Shown piece by piece: positions 1 to 10,242 of a stretch of DNA of 64,000 nucleotides; position 1 is the stretch's first letter; every line of letters starts with the position of its first letter. The notes under the pieces are model-generated. The model worked only from the letters and a program-made list of their open reading frames with translations, was not told the DNA's origin and ran no database searches. The position numbers and the translations under genes are program-made. The DNA lies in NCBI RefSeq assembly GCF_030453185.1, contig NZ_JAKDKW010000001.1:1-64000 (forward strand). The letters are read 5' to 3'. The stretch comes from Yaniella sp. (lineage in GTDB: Bacteria; Actinomycetota; Actinomycetes; Actinomycetales; Micrococcaceae).

Positions 1-129
1 CAAAGTCCTCCACTTCGGTCCAACTCCTGCAATTTCCTTGAAATAAGCCGAATTTCCGGGCTCGGGGGGAGCGTAGTGGGTGGATAAAAGATGAAAATTC
101 CCTCAGAATAGGAGTTGAAATGTTGATTG

Positions 130-154
130 TGGTGGAAAGTGGGGTAAAGTGGGG
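130..154 (+). promoter_or_regulatory. MraZ-binding repeats upstream of mraZ
   Basis: Three pentamers TGGTG, TGGGG and TGGGG begin at 130, 140 and 150, exactly 10 bp apart and each separated by a 5-bp spacer (GAAAG, TAAAG). This matches the known layout of MraZ operators (TGGGN repeats with 5-nt spacers), so MraZ probably represses its own dcw operon here. The site ends 66 bp before the mraZ start codon. I see no convincing -35/-10 pair in bases 1-220, and that stretch contains no gene. Confidence 0.75.
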
Positions 155-220
155 GACTAAGAGGACGGTGGTCGCAGAGCATGAGCAAACGGGATCAAAC
201 AACGTTGGGGGTTGTGCCAA

Positions 221-652
221 ATGTTTTTGGGTACATACACTCCACGTTTGGATGAGAAATCCCGCTTGATCTTGCCGGCAAAGTTCAGAGACGAATTGTC
301 TGACGGTGTAGTGCTCACTAGAGGACAAGAACGTTGTGTGTACGTGTTCTCGATGGAAGAGTTTCAGCGAGTGCACGAACAGATGCGAGAAGCTCCGCTC
401 TCTTCGCGTCAGGCCAGGGACTATATTCGTGTTTTCTTATCTGGAGCTTCAGACGAGAAGCCGGATAAGCAAGGCAGGATCACAATCCCAGCCCCGCTAC
501 GAGAGTATGCGGGACTAGATCGTGACGTTGCTGTAATTGGTGCTGGTGCGCGTGCAGAGATCTGGGACCAAGCCGCTTGGAGCGATTACCTCAACGAGCA
601 GGAGACGGCATTCTCTGAAACTGATGAGGAAGTCATTCCCGGATTGTTCTAA
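221..652 (+). CDS. mraZ: Transcriptional regulator MraZ
   Basis: MraZ is the DNA-binding regulator that opens the dcw cluster and usually represses it by binding TGGGN repeats. The 143-aa product carries the two AbrB-like half domains with the family signature DxxxR: DEKSR near residues 11-15 and DKQGR near 82-86, followed by ITIP. The ORF track begins at a TTG three codons upstream, but the ATG at 221 gives the canonical MFLGTYTP start and has a GGGGG tract about 9 nt before it. It heads the dcw genes with matching 10-bp-phased boxes just upstream. Identification is very secure. Confidence 0.95.
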   Translation: MFLGTYTPRLDEKSRLILPAKFRDELSDGVVLTRGQERCVYVFSMEEFQRVHEQMREAPLSSRQARDYIRVFLSGASDEKPDKQGRITIPAPLREYAGLDRDVAVIGAGARAEIWDQAAWSDYLNEQETAFSETDEEVIPGLF

Positions 653-819
653 CCAGCAATCTGCCAAAGCACATACAACTTCATCGTGGTGAGGACTCTT
701 ATTTCAGACCTCTATCCGGACAGCTGGCCTGCCTTCCCCTGGGCCAGGTGCACGGATGGGGATCTGGACTAAGAGCCATCATTTTTCTCAGCACTGTCGG
801 CGAAACGCAAAGGAGCATA

Positions 820-1845
820 ATGGCAGCTATCGACCGAGATGGTCAGCACGATGCCCCGGTAGCTCCAGGCGCTGCCCGACGTCACGTTCCTGTAATGGCG
901 GATCGGGTCATCGATTTGCTGGTACCAGGTGTAGCGTCCGCTCGACAGCAAGACCGTCGACCAATACTCGTCGATGCAACCCTAGGCATGGGCGGTCATT
1001 CGCAGTTGATGTTAGAACGATTCGACGATGCAATCGTGATCGGCATTGACCGGGATACCCAAGCACTTGAACTGGCCGGTCAACGGCTCAAGACTTTTGG
1101 CGATCGGTTTATCGCTTTTCATGGAACATATGACGAGATTCTTGCTGCGTTAGGCACCGCCGATACCGAAGCAGCGGATGGGTATCTCTACGATCTAGGT
1201 GTATCGTCCTACCAATTAGACGAACGAGATCGTGGCTTTGCTTACTCCTATGACGCTCCGCTCGATATGCGGATGGATCCTACTGCCCGTTTCAGCGCCG
1301 CAGATGTTGTGAACGACTACGACCAGCGCAGGTTAGAACAACTCATTCGACGTTTTGGTGAAGAGAAATTTGCGCGCCGTATTGCCACAGCCATCGTCGC
1401 CCGAAGAGATGAGCAGCGTTTTTACCGCACCGGTGATCTCGTTGAGGTAATTCGAGGGGCAGTCCCAGCGGCTGCAGGCCGCTCCGGTGGACACCCCGCC
1501 AAGCGGACATTCCAAGCATTGCGTATAGAGGTTAATGAGGAGCTCAGTATTTTGCGCGATGCGTTACCGGCTGCGCTTAAAGGCTTGCACATTGGGGGCC
1601 GCATGGTGGTCATGAGCTATCACTCGTTAGAGGATCGCATCACGAAAAAGGCCTTCCAGGAACAGGCGACCAGTCTCACACCGCCGAATTTTCCGGTTGA
1701 ACTAGAGGAACACGCCCCGGTGATCAAGGTATTGACGCGAGGCACTGAAAAACCTACCGAACAAGAAATTGCTGATAATCCACGCGCTGCTTCGGCCAAA
1801 GTACGTGCGATAGAAAAAATTCGACCAACCAGGAGCAACGGATGA
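820..1845 (+). CDS. rsmH: 16S rRNA (cytosine(1402)-N(4))-methyltransferase RsmH
   Basis: RsmH (MraW) uses SAM to N4-methylate C1402 of 16S rRNA in the ribosomal P site. The SAM-binding motif [11 protein letters not shown] lies near residues 51-61, after the typical HVPVM opening, and the C-terminal half has the conserved [19 protein letters not shown] and SYHSLEDR blocks. The ORF track starts at 748, but ATG 820 has an AGGAG 4 nt upstream and gives a 341-aa protein of normal length. The last 4 bp overlap ftsL as ATGA, so the two are translationally coupled. About 170 bp separate it from mraZ. Confidence 0.95.
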   Translation: MAAIDRDGQHDAPVAPGAARRHVPVMADRVIDLLVPGVASARQQDRRPILVDATLGMGGHSQLMLERFDDAIVIGIDRDTQALELAGQRLKTFGDRFIAFHGTYDEILAALGTADTEAADGYLYDLGVSSYQLDERDRGFAYSYDAPLDMRMDPTARFSAADVVNDYDQRRLEQLIRRFGEEKFARRIATAIVARRDEQRFYRTGDLVEVIRGAVPAAAGRSGGHPAKRTFQALRIEVNEELSILRDALPAALKGLHIGGRMVVMSYHSLEDRITKKAFQEQATSLTPPNFPVELEEHAPVIKVLTRGTEKPTEQEIADNPRAASAKVRAIEKIRPTRSNG

Positions 1846-2612
1846 CCACTTCCCCCTCGAACATCCGCGTATTGCACCCCGAATACTCTACGGATGCCAC
1901 CGCGAGACCCCTTGACGATGATCAACTACATGATCTTGATACGCAACCTAGCTATACGCCAAATGGTCGCGATCCTGATGCCAAAACACGTCGGGACCAA
2001 TTCAAGGTTATCTCTGGTCAGCTCAAGCGGACACCAATTGGTTACACAATTTTCGTCATGACCATCCCAATTGTCGCGCTGCTAGTGGTTTTGGTCGTCA
2101 ATATCGTCCTATCCAACCGACAGTACGACCTCGTTGAGCTGAATAGCCAGCTCACCAACATCACGCAGTCGAATGAAGCGTTGGCGCAGGACCTGGCGCA
2201 AAGTTCGGCTCCCCAGTCCGTGGCACAACAAGCTGCCGATCTCGGAATGGTTTTACCCGGCGCGTCAGCTTCGATCGATCTTGCTTCCGGGGAGATCACT
2301 GGAAAGGCAACAGCTGCCGAAGCAGACAACACCCCGACGAGTTTTGTGTCAGAACCAACGGTCCGTTCGGGTACAGGAGTTCCGGCTGAGGTTGAGGCTC
2401 CAGAACACTCTGCGTCCGCTCCGGTGAAGATGACAAACGAGGGGGTCCCTGGCCCCGAGTCCGACACTGTGAAAATCGTTGAACCACAAATCTCCATGCC
2501 AGAGTCCGGTGTGACGAATTCAGCACCTCAGAATGGCGTGGCAGAGACAAATGGCGACTCTTCGGTGGGTAGTCTTCAAGGACCCCAGGTTAGTCTTGCA
2601 GCCGGCAACTAA
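1842..2612 (+). CDS. ftsL: FtsL-like septum protein
   Basis: This is the bitopic divisome protein expected between rsmH and ftsI. FtsL forms a coiled coil with FtsB/DivIC and links FtsQ to FtsWI. The 256-aa product has a cytoplasmic N-terminus of about 66 residues, one hydrophobic helix (about 67-90, [18 protein letters not shown]), a short coiled coil (about 95-122) with the LGM/VLPG ending common to FtsL, and then an unusually long low-complexity acidic/Ser/Pro tail of over 100 residues. The tail resembles those of actinobacterial FtsL proteins. FtsL sequences diverge quickly, so the call rests on topology and position. Its start ATG overlaps the rsmH stop. Confidence 0.8.
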   Translation: MTTSPSNIRVLHPEYSTDATARPLDDDQLHDLDTQPSYTPNGRDPDAKTRRDQFKVISGQLKRTPIGYTIFVMTIPIVALLVVLVVNIVLSNRQYDLVELNSQLTNITQSNEALAQDLAQSSAPQSVAQQAADLGMVLPGASASIDLASGEITGKATAAEADNTPTSFVSEPTVRSGTGVPAEVEAPEHSASAPVKMTNEGVPGPESDTVKIVEPQISMPESGVTNSAPQNGVAETNGDSSVGSLQGPQVSLAAGN

Positions 2613-2645
2613 TGCCGCGAAGCTGGTCGAGTCTGTTGAAGGCAG

Positions 2646-4439
2646 GTGAGTCGTGTGCCCCAAGCGCTAAGTACTGGATCGCAAAAGTCCAGACTAAAGG
2701 TGACTATGTCGCTATTGATGGTTTGCCTACTAGTGCTGGGTGGTCGGCTCCTTTTTGTTCAGGGCATCGATGCAGAAGATCAAGCCCAACAGGCGATGGA
2801 CCGAAGAACACGGCCTGTTACGCTTGCCCCAGAGCGGGGATCGATCTTGGACCGGGACGGACAAATCCTGGCAGAGTCTGTGCAACGCTATGACCTGGTC
2901 GTTGATCAGCGTTTAGTACAGGATTCCAGAGTCTGGGAACCCGAAGAATCCGGCTACGTAGATTTAGACATCGAAGAACAGCTTGAAGAGCTTGCCGAAG
3001 TGCTGGAAATCGACTACCCGGAACTCGAAGAAATCATGGTGGGAGAGCGTCCCTACCGAGTCGTATCACGACGAGTCACACCGGAAGTGAAAGAAGAAGC
3101 CCTCGAAATCGGCATCCCGGGTCTCATCTCTGAACCAGTAGCCGACCGAATGTACCCCAATGGGGGTGTGGCCGGATCTGTTATCGGATTTAACGGGCAC
3201 GACGGGCAAGGCCTTGAAGGTATCGAACGCTCACAAGACAAACGACTCAGCGGACAAACAGGTGAGCGAATTTTCGAAATATCTGCCGATGGCGTCCGGA
3301 TTCCCAACGCCTCATTTTCTGAAACCCCAGCTGTTAACGGAAACGATGTTCAGCTAACCATTGATCAAGATGTCTCCTGGTACGCGCAGGAAGCCATTGC
3401 CTCCAAAGTTGATGAGTACAACGCCGAATGGGGGAACATCGTGGTTATGGATGCCAAATCCGGTGAAATATTGGCCTTATCGGACTCCGAAACAGTTGAT
3501 CCGACAGACCCCTCAGAGACGGATCCACTCTTCTGGCGTCCCACTGCACTATCGCAGGCGTTCGAACCTGGATCAACTGGTAAAGCGGTAACCTTTGCTG
3601 CTGCCTTAGACTCGGGCGAGGTCACGCCCGAAGATAAGTGGACGGTGCCCCACAGCCAAACCTTCAACAACGAAGAAATCAATGACTCGATGCCGCACGA
3701 CACACACGACATGACCACCGCTGGTATTTTTACGAGGTCCTACAACACCGGCACAGTTCAAGTTGCGACACAACTCAGCGCCGAAGAGCGTTGGGAATAT
3801 ATGAAGGACTTTGGTATTGGCGAGCCAATCGACATAGGCATGACGAACGTCAACAAGGGTCTGTTCACCTCGTGGGAGAACTGGGATAGAAGACAACACT
3901 TCACCACCACGTTTGGACAGGGATATTCCCTGACTTCGTTGCACACCACTCGAATTTTCCAGGCCCTAGCAAATGGTGGAAAAATGATGCCTCCACGAAT
4001 CATTGATTCATATATCGACGAAGACGGCATTGAAACCGAATGGGAGCCGCCAACAGAGCCTCAACAAGTCGTCTCTGAGGAAACGGCAGATGACATGTTG
4101 AAGCTGATGGAAGGAGTCGTCGAAGAAGGCACCGCCTACAACGCCCAAATTGATGGCTACCGTGTAGGCGGAAAGACTGGAACAGGCCAGGCTGCTGGAG
4201 CCGGAGGATACGACGGCCACACCACATCCTTTACCGGAGTCGTGCCAATAGATGATCCCCAGTTCATCGTCTCAGTAGCTGTCCACCGCCCGCAAGGCGA
4301 ATGGGAATCTTGGCAAGTCACCGATACTGCAGCCGACGTCATGGAATATCTACTGAGTAAATACTCTGTTCCACCGTCCGAAACCGGGCCCCAGATCTAC
4401 GATGTATTTACCGAAGACCCACAGGAAAGGCCATGGTAG
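2646..4439 (+). CDS. ftsI: Septal peptidoglycan transpeptidase FtsI (PBP, class B)
   Basis: FtsI is the monofunctional D,D-transpeptidase that crosslinks septal peptidoglycan with FtsW. The 597-aa product has one N-terminal membrane anchor (about 21-40), a PBP dimerisation domain starting with the ERGSILDRDG motif (about 63-72), and a transpeptidase domain with all three signatures: STGK (310-313, nucleophile S310), SYN (365-367) and KTGTG (510-514). No PASTA repeats follow. The GTG at 2646 is the first in-frame start after a weak GAAGG; a second GTG three codons later is possible. It lies 33 bp after ftsL and 22 bp before murE. Confidence 0.95.
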   Translation: MSRVPQALSTGSQKSRLKVTMSLLMVCLLVLGGRLLFVQGIDAEDQAQQAMDRRTRPVTLAPERGSILDRDGQILAESVQRYDLVVDQRLVQDSRVWEPEESGYVDLDIEEQLEELAEVLEIDYPELEEIMVGERPYRVVSRRVTPEVKEEALEIGIPGLISEPVADRMYPNGGVAGSVIGFNGHDGQGLEGIERSQDKRLSGQTGERIFEISADGVRIPNASFSETPAVNGNDVQLTIDQDVSWYAQEAIASKVDEYNAEWGNIVVMDAKSGEILALSDSETVDPTDPSETDPLFWRPTALSQAFEPGSTGKAVTFAAALDSGEVTPEDKWTVPHSQTFNNEEINDSMPHDTHDMTTAGIFTRSYNTGTVQVATQLSAEERWEYMKDFGIGEPIDIGMTNVNKGLFTSWENWDRRQHFTTTFGQGYSLTSLHTTRIFQALANGGKMMPPRIIDSYIDEDGIETEWEPPTEPQQVVSEETADDMLKLMEGVVEEGTAYNAQIDGYRVGGKTGTGQAAGAGGYDGHTTSFTGVVPIDDPQFIVSVAVHRPQGEWESWQVTDTAADVMEYLLSKYSVPPSETGPQIYDVFTEDPQERPW

Positions 4440-4461
4440 CCCATATTAGAGGGCGGCCACT

Positions 4462-6093
4462 ATGACCATGATGCGACCACAAAATAAAGTAAACGTAAAA
4501 CTTGACGCAATCGCGAAAAATTTAGTCCAGTATCAGCCCTCAATATCCGGTTCTACCGATATAACGGTTATGGGCATTTCCATGAACTCGAAAACAGTCC
4601 AGGCAGGCGACCTCTACGCTGCCGTAGCCGGGGCACACCACCACGGTGCGGACTACCTCGACCAAGCTCTTCTTGCTGGGGCAGTTGCGGTACTGACTGA
4701 CGCCCGTGGCCTGGAACGAGTGCCCCGAGATGTCCCCGCAATCGTGGTGGAGGATGTACGAGGAGCCCTTGCCGAGGCTGCCGCAGTCATCTACGACAAC
4801 ATCGCGTCCACACCACCGCAAATGTATGGCGTAACCGGGACGAACGGGAAAACCACTACAACCTACTTCGTCAATGCCCTGTTGGCAGCAATAGGAGAGA
4901 CGACCGGACTTATCGGGACGATCGAGACGCGCATCGCAGGGCGATCAGTGTCTTCACAATTCACTACGCCGGAAGCACCGGACCTTCACAGCCTTATGGC
5001 ATTGATGCGTGAATCGTCGGTCACCGCAGCAGCCATGGAGGTGTCTTCACACGCCATGGCATATAAACGAACCTTTGGGCTGCGCTACGGGGTCGCTGGT
5101 TTTACCAACCTCACTCAGGACCACCTCGACCTCCACGGCACCATGGAGCACTACTTTGCTTCCAAAGCACTCCTATTCAACGACGACCACTCGACCAATC
5201 AAGTCGTAACAGTCAACGGCGGAGCTGAACCAGCCTGGGGCATGAAACTGTCCCAGCAATTAGCGAATCCCGTAACACTTGACCTGGGGCCAGCAGCAGT
5301 TGTGGACATCGATGTGCCAGACACCACTTGGAAAATCATCGAAGTCGAAGCCGTGGGCATCGGGCATCGGTTCACGTTGCAACACGAATCCGGCTATAAA
5401 GTCGCCACACGCGTAGATATGCCGGGTAAGTTTAACGTTGCCAATGCCGCCCTGGCCGCTGTGATGGTCTACACAGGTCATGATCGCCAGGATTGGGACG
5501 TCATCACCGAAACATTGAGCGTTGCTGAGCACGCACCATTTGAATCAGCCGTGCCCGGGCGCATGGAAGTTCTTTCGAAACAGCCAACTGTGATCGTAGA
5601 TTTTGCTCACAACCCAGACGGTTTGACACAAGCTTTACAAGCAGTGAATCGCTCCCGAGACCAAGATGATGAGGCCGGACGCACCATTTTAGTCTTCGGG
5701 GCAACAGGACAGCGCGATACGGTTAAGCGTCCACTCATGGGCCGTATTGCCGCTGAATATGCTGACGTCGTGATCGTCACCGACGATGACCCGCATTACG
5801 AGGAGCCCGCTCAAATTCGAAAACCCGTCATTGAAGGTGCCGCGTCGTACGTCAAAGCCAATGGCACAGATACCCAAATACTAGAAATAGCGCCGCGGGC
5901 CAAAGCTCTGGCGTATGCGGTCGAGATCGCGTCGCGGCACGACACCATATTGGCCGCGGGACGCGGGCATGAGACCCACCAGGACATCGCCGGTGAACCA
6001 TTTGAAATCGACGATCGCGAAGTCCTTCGCCACCACCTTGTCGATCACGGATTCATTACAACTGGCGCAGCATCAGCGGAACTCACGGACTAA
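4462..6093 (+). CDS. murE: UDP-MurNAc-tripeptide synthetase MurE, probably L-lysine-adding
   Basis: MurE adds the third amino acid to UDP-MurNAc-L-Ala-D-Glu in the cytoplasm. The 543-aa product has the Mur ligase ATP loop TGTNGKT (about 125-131), the carbamylated-lysine region and the C-terminal ligase domain. At the residue-3 specificity site it reads DDPH (about 442-445). Meso-DAP enzymes have DNPR, whose Arg contacts DAP, and the staphylococcal L-Lys enzyme has DNPA. Loss of the Arg suggests a diamino acid other than meso-DAP, most likely L-Lys as in many Micrococcaceae; this is inference. ATG 4462 follows a GGGCGG stretch; a second ATG lies two codons on. Confidence 0.92.
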   Translation: MTMMRPQNKVNVKLDAIAKNLVQYQPSISGSTDITVMGISMNSKTVQAGDLYAAVAGAHHHGADYLDQALLAGAVAVLTDARGLERVPRDVPAIVVEDVRGALAEAAAVIYDNIASTPPQMYGVTGTNGKTTTTYFVNALLAAIGETTGLIGTIETRIAGRSVSSQFTTPEAPDLHSLMALMRESSVTAAAMEVSSHAMAYKRTFGLRYGVAGFTNLTQDHLDLHGTMEHYFASKALLFNDDHSTNQVVTVNGGAEPAWGMKLSQQLANPVTLDLGPAAVVDIDVPDTTWKIIEVEAVGIGHRFTLQHESGYKVATRVDMPGKFNVANAALAAVMVYTGHDRQDWDVITETLSVAEHAPFESAVPGRMEVLSKQPTVIVDFAHNPDGLTQALQAVNRSRDQDDEAGRTILVFGATGQRDTVKRPLMGRIAAEYADVVIVTDDDPHYEEPAQIRKPVIEGAASYVKANGTDTQILEIAPRAKALAYAVEIASRHDTILAAGRGHETHQDIAGEPFEIDDREVLRHHLVDHGFITTGAASAELTD

Positions 6094-6114
6094 CGCGGTA
6101 AGGTCAAATGCGAA

Positions 6115-7596
6115 ATGATTGAACTCAAAGCACACCAGATAGCAGAAGCTACGGGCGGTCGGCTCACCTCCAGTGTCGACGTCACGACTACAGTTACCTC
6201 TGCCGATACAGATTCCCGTCAACTCGTACCGAATTCTTTGTACATTGCCAGGCGTGGTGAAGTCACCGATGGACACAACTTTATTACTGCAGCTCGAGCA
6301 GCCGGAGCCCAGCTGATTCTGGCGGAACGAGAAACCGCCGATCAGCGCGGTGGAGTCGACCCTGCCGTGATTGTCGACGATTCGACCGTAGCCATGGGGG
6401 ACCTGGCTCATTACATTGTCGAAAAGATCCGGGAACACTCAGAAACCACTGTGATCGGTATAACCGGGTCCGTTGGTAAGACTTCCACCAAAGATGCACT
6501 AGCCACGCTGCTGTCATCTCAGGGACCAACGGTCGCTCCGCGAGGCTCCTATAACGGTGAAACTGGCTTGCCCCTCACTATCTTTACTGCCGACCTCGAG
6601 ACCCGGTTTCTAGTAGTTGAAATGGGTGCTGATCGTCTTGGAAACATTAGTGAACTCACCAATATCGTGCGCCCGGATATTTCGGTAGTCCTTACCGTTG
6701 GTACCGCTCATGCTCAATCCTTCGGCTCGCTAGAGAACATTGCCATAACCAAGGGCGAAATCGTAGAAGCGCTCGAACCAAACGGCATCGCAGTCCTCAA
6801 CGCCGATGACATCAAGGTCGCCGAAATGGCAACCCGGGTGCCCAGCGGAGCGAAAACGATCTGGTTCTCGGCTGCCTCATTGCCGCCGGAGCGCCAACAC
6901 CTACTTTATGCTGCAGATGCAGCGACCACCGAGAACGAAAACCCACGCTTCAATCTGCAGTACCTCGGCGATGACGCCACTGACGAAGATCGCATGGGTC
7001 GGGATGTCACCGCGCACATGATCGGTGAACACCACACATCGAACCTGCTAGCAGCAGCCGCAGCGGCGCTGGCAGCGGGGCTGGACCTAGAGACAATTGC
7101 CGAAGTCATGCCCGAAATTGGCCCTACTTCGGCACACCGTATGGCGCGCACTGATCGCGCTGACGGCATCACCATCATCGACGATGCCTATAATGCGAAC
7201 CCCGAATCGATGCGAGCAGGACTCAAAACCCTGGCCATGCTTGGGCGCAACACCGGTCGTCGCACCTGGGCGATCTTAGGCCCAATGCTTGAACTGGGAG
7301 ACCAGCACGCCAAGGAACATATCCTGCTCGGGGAGACCGTAGTGCGGTTAAATATCGACCAACTCGTCGTTGTGGGTACCGAAGCTCGAGCACTCTATAC
7401 CGGTGCAGTAAACGAGGGTTCCTGGGGTGACGAAGTCGACCACGTGTTATCGAATGATGAAGCCTTCGAGCTGCTGACAGAGCGCGCTCAACCAGGCGAC
7501 ATCATTTTCGTCAAGGGTTCCAACGGCACTCGCCTCTGGGAACTCGCCGACCGACTGACCACTGAAAACCTGGTGGGCCGCAAGGAGATGCCGTAA
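6115..7596 (+). CDS. murF: UDP-MurNAc-tripeptide--D-alanyl-D-alanine ligase MurF
   Basis: MurF completes the pentapeptide by adding D-Ala-D-Ala to the UDP-MurNAc-tripeptide. The 493-aa product shows the ATP-binding loop GITGSVGKTSTK (about residues 113-124), the NGE substrate stretch, the MGADRLGNI segment, and the IIDDAYNANPESM block typical of MurF. It starts 21 bp after murE, with an AAGGT about 10 nt upstream, and its TAA directly abuts the mraY GTG, so translation is probably coupled. Length is normal for the family. Confidence 0.95.
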   Translation: MIELKAHQIAEATGGRLTSSVDVTTTVTSADTDSRQLVPNSLYIARRGEVTDGHNFITAARAAGAQLILAERETADQRGGVDPAVIVDDSTVAMGDLAHYIVEKIREHSETTVIGITGSVGKTSTKDALATLLSSQGPTVAPRGSYNGETGLPLTIFTADLETRFLVVEMGADRLGNISELTNIVRPDISVVLTVGTAHAQSFGSLENIAITKGEIVEALEPNGIAVLNADDIKVAEMATRVPSGAKTIWFSAASLPPERQHLLYAADAATTENENPRFNLQYLGDDATDEDRMGRDVTAHMIGEHHTSNLLAAAAAALAAGLDLETIAEVMPEIGPTSAHRMARTDRADGITIIDDAYNANPESMRAGLKTLAMLGRNTGRRTWAILGPMLELGDQHAKEHILLGETVVRLNIDQLVVVGTEARALYTGAVNEGSWGDEVDHVLSNDEAFELLTERAQPGDIIFVKGSNGTRLWELADRLTTENLVGRKEMP

Positions 7597-8700
7597 GTGA
7601 TTGGACTATTGATAGGCGCTGTACTTGGCGTCATCCTCACGGTTGTGGGAACACCCCTGTTTATCCGCTTGCTGAATCGGCGCGGATACGGCCAGATAAT
7701 TCGAGACGACGGACCCACCACACACGCAACAAAACGCGGCACCCCCACCATGGGTGGTGTCGTGATCGTGATCAAATTTGTGCTCGTGTACTTCGTCACC
7801 CACTGGATCATGTCCATGCTCGAATTAGAGAACTCCGGCATCACGGTCTCGGCGTTATTACTCTTATTCCTGACCGCCGGTATGGGTTTGATCGGTTTCC
7901 TTGACGACTACATCAAGATCTCGAATCAACGATCCCTCGGACTGACCCCCACCGGAAAGATTGTCGGACAGGGAGCGGTCGGCATTACGTTTGCGATCTT
8001 GGCGCTCAACTTCCCGAATAGTCAGGGGTTCACCCCGGCGTCAACAGCCATATCGGTATTCCGTGATACTTCCTGGGATCTGGCGTTTTTCGGAGCCACA
8101 GCCGGCGCCATCTTATTCGTCATCTGGTCGAATCTGATCACCACTGCTACAACCAACGCAGTGAACCTCACTGATGGACTGGACGGACTCGCCACAGGGG
8201 CCGTTGCCATGGTCTCTGTGGGCTATGTCCTGATTACGCTCTTCCAAAACAACCAGGCCTGCTCCGGCACGAGCAGTGCAGGGGGCTGCTACGAAGTCCG
8301 CGATCCGATGGACCTCGCCCTGCTGGGATCGATTCTGGCCGGCGTGCTGCTGGGATTCTTATGGTGGAACACCGCCCCGGCAAAAATCTTCATGGGCGAC
8401 ACCGGTTCCCTGGCGCTGGGTGGCGCACTGGCCGGATTTGCCATCTTCTCCAAAACACAAGTGCTGCTCGTTGTACTTGCTGGACTGATGGTCGTGATTG
8501 CCGCTTCAGTCATCATCCAAGTGGGATACTTCAAGATTTCCGGAGGCAAGCGCGTCTTCCTCATGGCTCCACTCCAGCACCACTTCGAGCTCAAAGGCTG
8601 GGAAGAAGTTACGGTAGTGGTGCGCTTCTGGCTCATAGGGCTGGGCTTTGTAGTGGCCGCGCTAGCAATGTTTTACGCTGAATGGGTGATCCTCCGATGA
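7597..8700 (+). CDS. mraY: Phospho-N-acetylmuramoyl-pentapeptide transferase MraY
   Basis: MraY transfers phospho-MurNAc-pentapeptide to undecaprenyl phosphate, forming lipid I at the inner membrane face. The 367-aa polytopic protein carries the N-terminal RDDGPTTHATKRGTPTMGG block, the catalytic Asp loop FLDDYIKI, NAVNLTDGLDGLATG and the C-terminal APLQHHFELKGW with its histidine cluster. Roughly ten hydrophobic helices are visible. The GTG at 7597 immediately follows the murF stop. The stop codon overlaps the murD start as ATGA. Confidence 0.96.
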   Translation: MIGLLIGAVLGVILTVVGTPLFIRLLNRRGYGQIIRDDGPTTHATKRGTPTMGGVVIVIKFVLVYFVTHWIMSMLELENSGITVSALLLLFLTAGMGLIGFLDDYIKISNQRSLGLTPTGKIVGQGAVGITFAILALNFPNSQGFTPASTAISVFRDTSWDLAFFGATAGAILFVIWSNLITTATTNAVNLTDGLDGLATGAVAMVSVGYVLITLFQNNQACSGTSSAGGCYEVRDPMDLALLGSILAGVLLGFLWWNTAPAKIFMGDTGSLALGGALAGFAIFSKTQVLLVVLAGLMVVIAASVIIQVGYFKISGGKRVFLMAPLQHHFELKGWEEVTVVVRFWLIGLGFVVAALAMFYAEWVILR

Positions 8701-10217
8701 ACCAGACACTAGATCATCTCACCACGTGGGACTCCAACTGGTCGGAACTCTCCGTCGTGGTCACGGGTATCGGCGTCACAGGATTCTCCGTGGCGGATAC
8801 GCTTGCTGAGCTTGGTGCCGCAGTTATTGTTGTCGACGGTAAAGATACTGCAGAGAATCGAAAAGCTGCCGAAACCCTGAAGATCGTCGGCGTCAAAGAC
8901 GTCCTCCTAGGTGAGGACGCCGTCACAGGCTTGCCTGATGCCACAGGTATCGGCGGCAACATCGATGTCGTGATCACCTCACCCGGCTGGCGGCCAGATA
9001 ACGCCGTGCTTATGGCAGCCCAACAGGCGGATATTCCAGTGTGGGGTGACATAGAGTTCGCTTGGCGAGTGCGTCAGCGCGAGGGAAAACGTACAGCTCA
9101 ATGGGTGGTTCTGACCGGTACTAATGGCAAGACGACTGTCGCCACGATGGCGCAGTCTATGGCACGCGCCCAAGGGCTGGACGCTGTTGCCGTCGGTAAT
9201 GTCGGAACACCTATTCTGGATGCTATTCGTTACCCAGATGGTTTTGACCTTCTCATCGTAGAACTCTCATCGTTCCAGCTGCATTGGATCGAGCACATCC
9301 AACCTGAAGCTTCCGTAGTGCTGAATATCGCCGAAGACCACTTGGATTGGCACGGGGGGTTCGAAAACTACAAGGCAGCCAAAGCCAAAGTATATGAGAA
9401 CACCCGCATTGCCGCTATCTATAATGACGACGAAGCTGAGACCATAAGGATGGTCGAGGAAGCTGACGTTATCGAAGGGTGTCGGGCCATCGGTATATCG
9501 ACCGATACGCCGCAGCGTTCGATGCTCGGCACAGTGGATGATTTGCTTGTCGATCGGGCGTATCTCATCAGCCGCGGATCCCAAGCACTCGAGCTAGCCG
9601 AGTTTGGTGACATAGGAAATCCTGCCCCGCAGCACATGGTTTTTAACGCGCTAGCAGCGGCCGCTTTGGTCCGCGCTGTTGGCGTCGAACCTGCGGCGGT
9701 ACAGGCCGGGTTGCGCACCTATGAGCCGGAACCTCATAGGATTCAACCGGTTGCGCACTTTCATGATGTTTTGTGGGTCGATGACTCAAAGGGAACTAAC
9801 CCACACGCGACAGATGCTGCACTGGCCACCTATAGGCCAATCATCTGGATCGCCGGAGGCCTGTCCAAAGGGGCTTCCTATGAAGATCTTGTGAAAACGC
9901 ATAAAGATCGCCTAAAATCGGTCATCCTCATTGGCACAGACCACGCCGGAATCGTTGCTGCTCTGCAGCGACACGCACCTTCGGTTCCTGTCCACACCGA
10001 CTATCTGCGAGACACTACAGTGGAAGTTGCAAACGGAGCTGCGGTGATGCGAGAAGTGGTCAACTTAGCCCACCAGCTGGCAGAACCGAACGACACCGTG
10101 TTGTTATCTCCGGCGGCGGCCTCCATGGACCAATTCGCAAACTATAACGTTCGTGGAGAGGCTTTCACCGACGCGATCGCCACGATGCTATCCGACATCA
10201 ATTATCCGGGACACTAA
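8697..10217 (+). CDS. murD: UDP-MurNAc-L-alanine--D-glutamate ligase MurD
   Basis: MurD adds D-Glu to UDP-MurNAc-L-Ala. The product has the N-terminal UDP-binding Rossmann fold (VVVTGIGVTGFSVADTL), the ATP loop LTGTNGKTTVATM, the NIAEDHLDWH segment and the C-terminal DDSKGTNPHAT ligase motif. The ORF track begins at a GTG five codons earlier. I prefer ATG 8697, which overlaps the mraY TGA in the ATGA arrangement seen throughout this operon and gives 506 aa. Identity is certain; only the start is open. Confidence 0.95.
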   Translation: MNQTLDHLTTWDSNWSELSVVVTGIGVTGFSVADTLAELGAAVIVVDGKDTAENRKAAETLKIVGVKDVLLGEDAVTGLPDATGIGGNIDVVITSPGWRPDNAVLMAAQQADIPVWGDIEFAWRVRQREGKRTAQWVVLTGTNGKTTVATMAQSMARAQGLDAVAVGNVGTPILDAIRYPDGFDLLIVELSSFQLHWIEHIQPEASVVLNIAEDHLDWHGGFENYKAAKAKVYENTRIAAIYNDDEAETIRMVEEADVIEGCRAIGISTDTPQRSMLGTVDDLLVDRAYLISRGSQALELAEFGDIGNPAPQHMVFNALAAAALVRAVGVEPAAVQAGLRTYEPEPHRIQPVAHFHDVLWVDDSKGTNPHATDAALATYRPIIWIAGGLSKGASYEDLVKTHKDRLKSVILIGTDHAGIVAALQRHAPSVPVHTDYLRDTTVEVANGAAVMREVVNLAHQLAEPNDTVLLSPAAASMDQFANYNVRGEAFTDAIATMLSDINYPGH

Positions 10218-10242
10218 GACAACCGACCAACAGGAGCGCGAT

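Noticed and set aside
748-819. Extended N-terminus of RsmH
   Set aside because: ATG 820 has a strong AGGAG and family-typical length; the 24 upstream residues look non-coding.
2612-2893. 93-aa ORF between ftsL and ftsI
   Set aside because: It overlaps the ftsI N-terminus in another frame, and ftsI shows the conserved protein sequence.
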